Assembly: GCA_030632095.1 (NCBI GenBank)
Contig: DAOVJU010000012.1
Coordinates: 1-15,715 of the forward strand
Direction: 5' to 3'
Source: Chlorobiota bacterium
Lineage (GTDB): Bacteria > Bacteroidota > Bacteroidia > Bacteroidales > B39-G9
Length of the DNA: 15,715 nt
Both the position numbers and the translations under genes were made by a program. Under the pieces are notes generated by a model that saw only the letters and a program-made list of their open reading frames with translations, did no database searches and was not told where the DNA came from. This document shows, piece by piece, positions 7,759-13,887 of the stretch. Every line of letters begins with the position of its first letter. The first letter of the stretch is position 1.

Positions 7759-9150
7759 TTAGAGCTTGCTCATTAGTTTGTCTAAAGCCAGTTTTGATTG
7801 CATTACTTCCATAATGGATGTTAAGTATGTATTTTGGGTCTCAAGGTAATTATTACTAGCCTGGGTAAGGTCAAGACTGGATATTACTCCCTGGTTGTAT
7901 TTTCTTTCGATATTTTCATACACGTTTTCAGCCAATTGCAAATTTTCTTTTTGTAATTCATAGTTATCAAGTGTATTTCTTAAATTATATCTGTACTGCT
8001 TTTCTTCAAGTTGTAACCGGTTAATTAAAAGTTCTTTATTATTTCGTATAATATCCAGATCAATTTCAGCTTGTTGCCGCTTAACATTTCTCATATTACT
8101 TGTGAATAAAGTCCATGATAGATTAACACCGGCAATATTTTTCGGGTTCATATCGAAATCTGTTGTTATGATTTTTTCATTATAACTGTAAAAACCTGCA
8201 ATAGTTGGCAAATAATTTGCTTTTTCCATTACCAGCATTTGCTTACTAATATCTTCCTGGCTTGTAACCAGTTGATAATTGATATTCATTTCATAATTAA
8301 AATCTGCAATAAGGGCATTTTCAATATTAGCAGTCTTAATAAGCCCTTCTAAAGATTCGGTTAATGTTAACGTGGCATTAGGTTCTAAACCAAGCTGGAA
8401 CCTTAGTAATTTATAATTCAGTTCCAGGTTCCGCATCATAGAATTTTTAGTATTCTGAAGCATAGATAATGACATTTTTATCTGGTCAATATCATACTGT
8501 TCAGCCATTCCTGCTATTAACAGCGCTTCACTTTGTTCAATGCTTTTTTCAAGATTTGCCAGGTTCTTATCCAGGATATTAATTGATTCTTCAGTGATTA
8601 ACACGAGATAATATGCAGTTGTCACTAATTCTTTAACATCTTCTTGCGTTTTAACGGAACTTTGTTCGGATAATCGTTTAGCGATCTTTGCAGTCTTAAT
8701 GCCAACCCAATACTGTCCGTTAAAAATTAACTGGCTTATTTGAAATTTTGCGCTTGCCGAATTATCCATAAGTATTGTTGATGGTTCAGCAGGTTCAGTA
8801 AATCCGGATAAAAGCTTTAAAATTTCAAGATCTCCTGCATCCATAAGTGTATAATCCAATTGCGGCGGAGTTGCATTTTCCATACCAAAGCTAAATTCAA
8901 TTTCATAGTCAAAAAAATCAGTATAATCTATTGAGAAATCAGCTTGTGGTAATCCATGGGAAATTGCTTCCCAAATTTTCTTTTCGCTTAAAACAACATT
9001 AAGATTTGCATTCCTGATCAGCAGGTTATTCTCAAGTGCATAGTTTTTAGCTTGTTCCAGTGAAAATGTATTTCCTTCATTAGTTTGCGAGAATGAAATA
9101 AATGAAAATACGACTAGAACAATTAATAATGAAATGAATTTTTTGCTCAT
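7759..9150 (-). CDS. TolC-family outer-membrane efflux protein
   Basis: The 463-residue protein forms the outer-membrane exit duct of the tripartite pump. A signal peptide (MSKKFISLLIVLVVFSFISF) with cleavage near SFSQ is clear, with no lipobox Cys. Two outer-membrane-efflux repeats follow. The first begins FSLEQAKNYALENNLLIRNA and runs through long helices around 150-260. The second includes the PTIAGFYSYNE strand region and a long coiled helix with QAEIDLDIIRNNKELLINRL and YNQGVISSLDLTQASNNYLE, the usual closing motif. Its ATG is separated from the stop of the TetR gene by one base, so the regulator and channel are surely co-transcribed and probably coupled. Length and order match the first structural gene of Bacteroidota RND operons. 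Confidence 0.93.
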   Translation of the reverse strand: MSKKFISLLIVLVVFSFISFSQTNEGNTFSLEQAKNYALENNLLIRNANLNVVLSEKKIWEAISHGLPQADFSIDYTDFFDYEIEFSFGMENATPPQLDYTLMDAGDLEILKLLSGFTEPAEPSTILMDNSASAKFQISQLIFNGQYWVGIKTAKIAKRLSEQSSVKTQEDVKELVTTAYYLVLITEESINILDKNLANLEKSIEQSEALLIAGMAEQYDIDQIKMSLSMLQNTKNSMMRNLELNYKLLRFQLGLEPNATLTLTESLEGLIKTANIENALIADFNYEMNINYQLVTSQEDISKQMLVMEKANYLPTIAGFYSYNEKIITTDFDMNPKNIAGVNLSWTLFTSNMRNVKRQQAEIDLDIIRNNKELLINRLQLEEKQYRYNLRNTLDNYELQKENLQLAENVYENIERKYNQGVISSLDLTQASNNYLETQNTYLTSIMEVMQSKLALDKLMSKL

Positions 9151-9151
9151 A

Positions 9152-9778
9152 TTATACTTCTTTTTGTTGATTCATATTTTTACTGCTTTGCTCATATAGT
9201 TTAATACCTTTTTCGTTGGCAATTCCTCTTATATGATATTCAATGATCTGATTAACAAACTCAGGTTGCATCTTTTCTTCTTCAGTTATCAATTCACTCT
9301 CTTTTACGGCCACAATTCTGTCAACATAATGTTTTGCTATAAGTTCTGCATTAAGATTTTTTCGGTATAATTCTTCCTTTTTTCCTTGCTTTATATTTTT
9401 TAATACCATAGCAAACATTTTGTCTGTATTTTGTTTTCTCATGCTACGAAAGATCTCCGGATGGTATTTTTTGAGATCAAATTCGAAGGATAGATTTTTA
9501 TTTTTTATCATGTGATGAACGAGTTTGTTCACCTGTATTAAAAATTCAATTGCATTGAATTTTTTTGATAAAATGGTATCAAAATGTTCATTATATTCAT
9601 TCATTATATCATTTAACACATATTCTACAAGTTCATCTTTGTTTTTTACATGTTGATACAAGGTTTTTTTTGACATTCCAAGTTCTCTTGCAATATCATC
9701 CATAGTCATACTTTTAATACCATATTTTGTGAATAGTGATCGAACTTGCTCGATTAAACTTTTAAGTTCTTCATTCAT
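9152..9778 (-). CDS. TetR/AcrR-family regulator of the RND operon
   Basis: The 208-residue repressor heads the pump operon. The N-terminal DNA-binding domain is textbook: KYGIKSMTMDDIARELGMSK followed by KTLYQHVKNKDEL (residues ~18-50), with the helix-turn-helix at DDIARELGMSKKTLYQHV. The remaining ~155 residues are helical and would form the ligand pocket and dimer face; they are not recognisable by motif. The gene ends 1 nt before the outer-membrane factor, an arrangement common where the repressor controls its own operon. A minus-strand -7 box (9807-9814) and an inverted repeat GGAAACT-N13-AGTTTCC (9832-9858) lie just upstream and are the best candidates for its promoter and operator. The predicted leader is only ~20 nt. 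Confidence 0.92.
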   Translation of the reverse strand: MNEELKSLIEQVRSLFTKYGIKSMTMDDIARELGMSKKTLYQHVKNKDELVEYVLNDIMNEYNEHFDTILSKKFNAIEFLIQVNKLVHHMIKNKNLSFEFDLKKYHPEIFRSMRKQNTDKMFAMVLKNIKQGKKEELYRKNLNAELIAKHYVDRIVAVKESELITEEEKMQPEFVNQIIEYHIRGIANEKGIKLYEQSSKNMNQQKEV

Positions 9779-9806
9779 GTTTTTTTAATTTCATTTTAAA
9801 AGAAAG

Positions 9807-9814
9807 CAAAGTTA
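9807..9814 (-). promoter_or_regulatory. -7 box of the RND operon promoter
   Basis: On the minus strand this reads TAACTTTG, an exact match to TAnnTTTG, 28 nt upstream of the TetR ATG at 9778. The expected -33 region falls at about 9834-9840, inside the left arm of the GGAAACT inverted repeat, where no good TTTG is seen. A repressor-occluded, poorly matched -33 would fit a repressed efflux operon. Confidence 0.5.
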
Positions 9815-9831
9815 TAAAATAGTTGCACATT

Positions 9832-9858
9832 GGAAACTAAAAATGCAAAAAAGTTTCC
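9832..9858. promoter_or_regulatory. Candidate operator for the RND-operon TetR: GGAAACT-N13-AGTTTCC
   Basis: Perfect 7-bp arms (9832-9838 and 9852-9858) are separated by 13 nt, with half-sites 20 bp centre to centre, about two helical turns. It sits immediately upstream of the minus-strand -7 box, across the predicted -33. This is the geometry expected for a dimeric TetR repressor blocking polymerase entry. Confidence 0.55.
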
Positions 9859-9980
9859 TAAGTATATAAAGTTTTTGTTAATTAAACTATATTAAATAGG
9901 TAAAATGAGGATATAAGTCGGTGATTTGTTGAAATAGCATATTAATTACTCGATGTTTATAAAAATAGTTTTAAAAATTA

Positions 9981-9994
9981 TGACCAGGTAGTCA
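9981..9994. promoter_or_regulatory. Candidate TetR operator, copy 1 (TGACCAGGTAGTCA)
   Basis: Partly palindromic (ATGAC...GTCAT outer arms) and nearly identical to a second copy at 10012-10025; the two differ at one base in 14. It overlaps the expected -33 region of the plus-strand promoter. Likely bound by the downstream TetR protein. Confidence 0.6.
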
Positions 9995-10003
9995 TTTTTT
10001 TGT

Positions 10004-10011
10004 TATATTTG
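10004..10011 (+). promoter_or_regulatory. -7 box of the TetR-ABC operon promoter
   Basis: TATATTTG matches TAnnTTTG exactly and lies between the two operator copies, so transcription should start at about 10016-10019, inside copy 2. The -33 element is poor. The leader to the ATG at 10134 would be about 115 nt and would contain the stem-loop at 10038-10073. Confidence 0.5.
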
Positions 10012-10025
10012 TGACCATGTAGTCA
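10012..10025. promoter_or_regulatory. Candidate TetR operator, copy 2 (TGACCATGTAGTCA)
   Basis: The second copy starts 31 bp after the first, close to three helical turns, so two dimers could bind the same DNA face. It begins directly after the -7 box, over the predicted transcription start. The flanking duplication makes autorepression of the second TetR operon likely. Confidence 0.6.
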
Positions 10026-10037
10026 TAATATAGATTT

Positions 10038-10073
10038 AAGTTTCAAGTTGGATATTCTTTGAACTTGAAACTT
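10038..10073 (+). repeat. Perfect 12-bp stem-loop in the leader of the second TetR gene
   Basis: AAGTTTCAAGTT (10038-10049) and AACTTGAAACTT (10062-10073) pair without a mismatch around a 12-nt loop. The arm sequence is the same as the tandem repeat core at 2914-2941, so this is probably a dispersed intergenic palindrome and not a dedicated regulatory site. There is no U-tract after the stem. In the RNA it would fold upstream of the start codon at 10134. Confidence 0.7.
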
Positions 10074-10133
10074 GGCAATCGAAGAGAAAAGCTTGCATTT
10101 ATTAGTAAAGTTAAACTATCTAATATTTTCGAA

Positions 10134-10796
10134 ATGCCCAAAGAAACCTTTTTTAATCTAAGAGAAAAAAAACGAAAAGAAATAATTGATGCATGTTTTG
10201 AAGAGTTTGCATTGCACGATTATCAAAACGCTTCAATATCCAGGATTGTAAAAAAACTTGGTATAGCAAAGGGAAGTATATACCAGTATTTTGATAATAA
10301 AAGGGATTTGTATCACTATTTAATCGAGTATTCTTCGCGAAAACGATATGAGCAGATTGAAGAGCTTTTTGAGCAGGAAAAAGACTTTTTTGAATTGATT
10401 GTAAAAAATTTTTATATGAAAGTTAAATTTGATATTGATTATCCTGTTTTAAGTGGGTTTCAATATAATTTATTAAAAGAACGTAATACTGAAGAACTGG
10501 GAAATATTCAAAAAGATATTAAGGTACAAATCTTCAAAATGATCAAAGAAATGATCAGGAAACATCAACCTGATTATAATCTTAGGGACGATGTTGATAT
10601 TGATATTATGACGTTTATGGTAATGCAGGTACAAATAGGTATATATGATTTCCTGGAAATAAACAGGCAGGTAGATTTCAGGGAAAATGTTAAAAACAAA
10701 AAACCGGTTTTTTCAATTTCTGAAGAAGATATAATGAATATTATTAAAGGTTTTACAGAATTACTAAAGAATGGAATTGCTTCAACCAAAGGTTGA
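10134..10796 (+). CDS. TetR/AcrR-family regulator of the ABC exporter operon
   Basis: The start is set at ATG 10134 (MPKETFFNLREKKRKEIIDA). An in-frame TTG at 10059 lies inside the stem-loop and would add 25 unlikely residues. The 220-residue protein has a canonical N-terminal helix-turn-helix at residues ~33-59 (NASISRIVKKLGIAKGSIYQ, then YFDNKRDL). The C-terminal helical domain, ending IMNIIKGFTELLKNGI, should bind an unknown ligand. It shares little with the regulator of the RND operon beyond the DNA-binding domain. It is followed after 86 nt by the ABC genes on the same strand. The paired TGACCANGTAGTCA sites around its promoter suggest that it represses itself and the exporter. Confidence 0.9.
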   Translation: MPKETFFNLREKKRKEIIDACFEEFALHDYQNASISRIVKKLGIAKGSIYQYFDNKRDLYHYLIEYSSRKRYEQIEELFEQEKDFFELIVKNFYMKVKFDIDYPVLSGFQYNLLKERNTEELGNIQKDIKVQIFKMIKEMIRKHQPDYNLRDDVDIDIMTFMVMQVQIGIYDFLEINRQVDFRENVKNKKPVFSISEEDIMNIIKGFTELLKNGIASTKG

Positions 10797-10882
10797 ATTA
10801 AGAATTTAAAATGCACAGAACGTACTCCCATATTCAAACAGACTAATAATCTAATGTCTAAAGTTCTATTAATCCATTAAGA

Positions 10883-11734
10883 ATGATAACAGTAAAAAAC
10901 TTAAGTTACACCTATCCAAAGAATCCTTTGCCTACAGTCAAAAACATTAATTTTGAAATTAAGGAAGGAAAAATTTTTGGTTTCCTTGGACCAAGTGGGG
11001 CAGGGAAGAGCACTACTCAAAAAATACTGATCAAATTACTTTCAAATTTTCAAGGTGAAATTCAAATTTCAGGAAAGAAATTGAAAAATTGGAATTCTGA
11101 GTTTTACAATCATATTGGAGTAGGTTTTGAGCTACCCAATCATTATTTGAAATTAACGGCATTGGAGAACCTGAAATTCTTCTCAACATTTTATACAAGG
11201 AAACCTGAAAGCTATATTAGATTGCTTGGAATGGTTGGACTACAGGAAGACGCCAATAAAAAAGTGGAAAACTTCTCAAAAGGAATGAAGATGAGATTGA
11301 ATTTTATCAGGGCTCTAATGCACGATCCGGAAATATATTTTTTTGATGAACCAACAGCAGGTTTAGATCCGGTTAATGCAAGGAATATTAAAGACATTAT
11401 TTTGGATTTAAAAGCCAAAGGAAAAACAATTTTTGTTACTACGCACAATATGCACGATGCTGATGAATTATGCGATAGAGTAGCTTTTCTTGTGGATGGT
11501 GAAATAAAATTGATTGATTCACCTCACGACTTAAAACTTAAAAACGGAGAGCGTAAGTTAAGGGTAGAATACATGAATGACAAAACTCAAATTGTTGAAT
11601 TTGATATGGATGGATTAGGAAAAAATAAGAATTTTATTGAAATTATTAATAAGTACAAAATTCAATCAATGCATTCAGAGGAAGCTTCTCTCGAGGATAT
11701 ATTTATAAAAGTTACAGGAAGGAACTTGTTATGA
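10883..11734 (+). CDS. ABC-2 exporter ATP-binding protein
   Basis: The 283-residue ATPase powers the two permeases encoded next. Walker A is GPSGAGKST at 36-44, the signature loop is FSKGMKMRL at 131-139 in place of LSGGQ, Walker B is IYFFDEPTAGLDP at 151-163 with catalytic Glu156, and the switch His is 188 (TTHNMHDADEL). The usual Q-loop Gln is Glu83 here (GVGFELPNHYLKLTALENL). The C-terminal ~70 residues, ending EEASLEDIFIKVTGRNLL, form the extra domain seen in DrrA/CcmA-like multidrug ATPases. From memory this resembles the fluoroquinolone-export type (Rv2688c-like), but the substrate cannot be read from sequence. Its TGA overlaps the ATG of the next gene (ATGA), so translation is coupled. 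Confidence 0.92.
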   Translation: MITVKNLSYTYPKNPLPTVKNINFEIKEGKIFGFLGPSGAGKSTTQKILIKLLSNFQGEIQISGKKLKNWNSEFYNHIGVGFELPNHYLKLTALENLKFFSTFYTRKPESYIRLLGMVGLQEDANKKVENFSKGMKMRLNFIRALMHDPEIYFFDEPTAGLDPVNARNIKDIILDLKAKGKTIFVTTHNMHDADELCDRVAFLVDGEIKLIDSPHDLKLKNGERKLRVEYMNDKTQIVEFDMDGLGKNKNFIEIINKYKIQSMHSEEASLEDIFIKVTGRNLL

Positions 11735-12429
11735 GAACTTTTATGAATTTACTGGTTTGGGATTTTAAACTTTTGGCAAAATACAATATTGTTACGGTTG
11801 CCATTGTAATTACAGTGCTTTACATTGCAATATTAAAATTATTACCTTTTGATGAATTAACTGATCTTGTGATCATTTTAATTTTCACAGATCCAACAGC
11901 AATGGGTTTTATTTTTATAGGAGTTATTGTGTTGTTTGAAAAATCAGCAAATACACTGGAAGCCATTGTGGTTACACCCATTAAAAGCTGGCAATATTTG
12001 TTTTCCAAATCTGTTGCTTTAACACTTATAGCCCTTTTATGTAGTTTTTTCATGGCTTTTGCCGGACATGGATTTCAGTTTAATTATTTCTACTTTACAT
12101 TAGCGGTTGTTTTATCTTCAATACTGTTTACTTTGATTGGTTTTATAGGAGTTTCAAAAGTGAAAACATTTAACGAATATATAATCAAAATCCCAATATT
12201 TTTATCTCCAATTGCACTTCCTTTTTTTAATTTTTTTGAAGTTACGGATTCATATTTTTTCTATATAATTCCACCTCAAGCATCGCTTATTTTGTTTAAT
12301 GCTTCATTTAAGCATGAAGAGCCAGGACAAATAATTTATGCAATTTTGTTTTTATTGATCTCAATTTTTATCACTTACATCATAACTAAAAAACAGTATG
12401 AAAAACATATTGTCAGGCAGGCTAAATAG
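11731..12429 (+). CDS. ABC-2 exporter permease subunit 1
   Basis: The 232-residue protein is very hydrophobic, with about six membrane segments at roughly 18-38, 56-70, 93-112, 117-140, 150-168 and 200-218. A cytoplasmic stretch FEKSANTLEAIVVTPIKSWQ at ~69-88 is the conserved coupling region of ABC-2 permeases (the E-x-x-x-x-TP-type motif). The start overlaps the ATPase stop by 4 nt and its 3' end overlaps the second permease by 32 nt, so all three are made together. It most likely pairs with the other permease as a heterodimer. Confidence 0.87.
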   Translation: MRTFMNLLVWDFKLLAKYNIVTVAIVITVLYIAILKLLPFDELTDLVIILIFTDPTAMGFIFIGVIVLFEKSANTLEAIVVTPIKSWQYLFSKSVALTLIALLCSFFMAFAGHGFQFNYFYFTLAVVLSSILFTLIGFIGVSKVKTFNEYIIKIPIFLSPIALPFFNFFEVTDSYFFYIIPPQASLILFNASFKHEEPGQIIYAILFLLISIFITYIITKKQYEKHIVRQAK

Positions 12430-13138
12430 AAGTTTATTATTTATAAGCCTGGTTATTAATGACATAAAAAATATATTCAGGGACAAAACGCTGGTATTCA
12501 TTCTTTTTGTACCTCTTCTTTTTATTGCCATACTAAAATATGGCTTACCTTTTTTAAATGAATTAATCCCTGTTTTAGAGGAATATAATCGGATTATTTT
12601 TAGTTTTTTTTGTTTATTGACTGCTATTTTCCCTTCATTTATTATAGCAATGATAATGATGGATGAACGTGATGAAGATGTTTTAACTGTATTTAGGATA
12701 ACTCCATTGAGTTCTTTTGCATTTATTGTTTACAGATTGGCATTTATATATATATTCAGTTTCTTTTTTGCTATTATTATGTTTATTACATCAGATATAA
12801 TTAGAGTTGAATTTTCTAAAATATTATTATTGGGGTTTTTAGTAAGTTTTATTTCACCTATAATCGCACTATCTGTAATAAGTTTGTCAAGTAATAAAAT
12901 TGAAGCAGTAACAATATTCAAGGGATTAAACCTAATTTTATCATTACCAATATTAGCCGTACTTTTTGATTTTAAATTTGAGGAATTGCTTGGAATTATT
13001 CCTGTTTATTGGACTTTTCAATTGATCAACGAAATAGAAATCTCAGGTTCAATAGTAAAGTGGTTTTTACCAGGAGTGATTATTCATATGGTATATTTGT
13101 TATTCTTTTATTGGAGGTTTAGGAAGAAGGTTTTTTAG
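12398..13138 (+). CDS. ABC-2 exporter permease subunit 2
   Basis: The 246-residue hydrophobic protein starts at ATG 12398 inside the 3' end of the first permease. After a basic N-terminus (LSGRLNRSLLFISLVINDIK) come a first helix at ~32-48 and about five more. Between them lies MMDERDEDVLTVFRITPLSS at ~88-107, again the ABC-2 coupling motif, corresponding to the TP-containing loop of its partner. The chain ends in the basic tail WRFRKKVF. Its last 20 nt overlap, tail to tail, the convergent lipoprotein gene, so no terminator can lie between them. Confidence 0.87.
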   Translation: MKNILSGRLNRSLLFISLVINDIKNIFRDKTLVFILFVPLLFIAILKYGLPFLNELIPVLEEYNRIIFSFFCLLTAIFPSFIIAMIMMDERDEDVLTVFRITPLSSFAFIVYRLAFIYIFSFFFAIIMFITSDIIRVEFSKILLLGFLVSFISPIIALSVISLSSNKIEAVTIFKGLNLILSLPILAVLFDFKFEELLGIIPVYWTFQLINEIEISGSIVKWFLPGVIIHMVYLLFFYWRFRKKVF

Positions 13139-13724
13139 TTTTTATCCATTCAACACCACTAACATTTTCAACAAACTTCAAAATACCATCTTTTTTATTT
13201 AGATACACAGATTGAATAACTTCTGAGGAATGCTGTATATCCCGATATCTGACTACATTATTATAAATTGTATCATTTATTGAAAGGTTTGGAACTAATT
13301 CCATATAATCAAAATCATCAATGTATGGAACTTCATTCTCAAAATCTATTTCAAAATAAAAATCAAGTAAGTTATATTTAAAATAGCGCATTTCTGAAAC
13401 ATCACTTTGTTCCATTTTAAGGAAAACGTAGGATGATGTATTTCTTGAATCTGATGCAAAAAGATCAACATAGTTTAAACATGCTATTTTCTTAACATTA
13501 AAAACGGTTTCATATTTTTCTTTATAGCTTTCTGAAAAATGAAATTCTTCTATGTATATCTGAAAAGTATCATTCTGGTTATTTGTAAAAGTTAATGTAT
13601 CGAATTCGGCATAAGCGATATACTGCAAGTCATTCTCGTTAAATGCCGGACAGGATTTTTCTTTTTTGCATGAACCTGAAAACAGAAAAACAACAGCTAT
13701 AATAATGTGTGATATTCTTTTCAT
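13119..13724 (-). CDS. Hypothetical lipoprotein
   Basis: I do not recognise this 201-residue protein. The start is placed at ATG 13724-13722 (MKRISHIIIAVVFLFSGSC); the only in-frame codon just upstream is TTG at 13730. The lipobox FSGSC predicts lipidation at Cys19 followed by KKEK, so a surface or periplasmic lipoprotein. The mature part is acidic and rich in Tyr, Phe, Asn and Asp, with alternating hydrophobic residues that suggest mostly beta structure. No catalytic motif is visible. It stands alone between convergent and same-strand neighbours. Its stop codon lies within the last codons of the second ABC permease. Confidence 0.75.
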   Translation of the reverse strand: MKRISHIIIAVVFLFSGSCKKEKSCPAFNENDLQYIAYAEFDTLTFTNNQNDTFQIYIEEFHFSESYKEKYETVFNVKKIACLNYVDLFASDSRNTSSYVFLKMEQSDVSEMRYFKYNLLDFYFEIDFENEVPYIDDFDYMELVPNLSINDTIYNNVVRYRDIQHSSEVIQSVYLNKKDGILKFVENVSGVEWIKTKKPSS

Positions 13725-13768
13725 ATTCAAATTTACTAAAAAATAAATCCAAAAAATAAGTCAAATTC

Positions 13769-13788
13769 ATTTCCTTGAAAAAGGGAAT
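13769..13788 (+). other. Short stem-loop with GAAA loop
   Basis: ATTTCCTT and AAGGGAAT pair over 8 positions, one of them G-U, closing a GAAA tetraloop. It lies between the lipoprotein start and the dipeptidase terminator, with no U-tract in either direction. Role unknown; it may be chance. Confidence 0.25.
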
Positions 13789-13832
13789 CTCATGCCAGAC
13801 GCATTAATGTTTGATTTTAACTTTTTTTAAAT

Positions 13833-13866
13833 AAAAAAAGGCTCCCTGTAATTTAGAAAGCCTTTC
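13833..13866 (-). terminator. Intrinsic terminator of the dipeptidase gene
   Basis: On the minus strand AAAGGCT (13865-13859) and AGCCTTT (13843-13837) form a perfect 7-bp stem around a 15-nt loop. The stem runs straight into further T residues down to 13833. It starts 22 nt after the dipeptidase stop codon (13890-13888) and is the clearest terminator in the window. Confidence 0.8.
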
Positions 13867-13887
13867 TTAAAAATATATTAAATTCGG

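Larger units (their letters stand above)
9779..10133. promoter_or_regulatory. Divergent promoter region between the two TetR genes
   Basis: These 355 nt separate two head-to-head TetR genes and contain no ORF. The left part holds the -7 box and inverted repeat facing the RND operon. The middle (about 9860-9975) is featureless AT-rich DNA. The right part holds two TGACCANGTAGTCA repeats around a plus-strand -7 box, then a 12-bp stem-loop in the leader of the second TetR gene. The different symmetry of the two operator candidates suggests that each regulator controls only its own side. Confidence 0.75.

Noticed and set aside
10059..10133. N-terminal extension of the second TetR protein from TTG 10059
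   Set aside because: It would begin inside the dispersed 12-bp stem-loop and add 25 residues absent from the family pattern; ATG 10134 gives the usual TetR start.
10574..10837. 87-codon minus-strand ORF overlapping the end of the second TetR gene
   Set aside because: Antisense shadow of TetR coding sequence with no signal or domain pattern.
13728..13735. TAAATTTG -7 box just upstream of the lipoprotein ATG
   Set aside because: It matches the consensus but lies only 3 nt from the start codon and has no -33 partner at the right distance; in such AT-rich sequence chance is as likely as a leaderless promoter.
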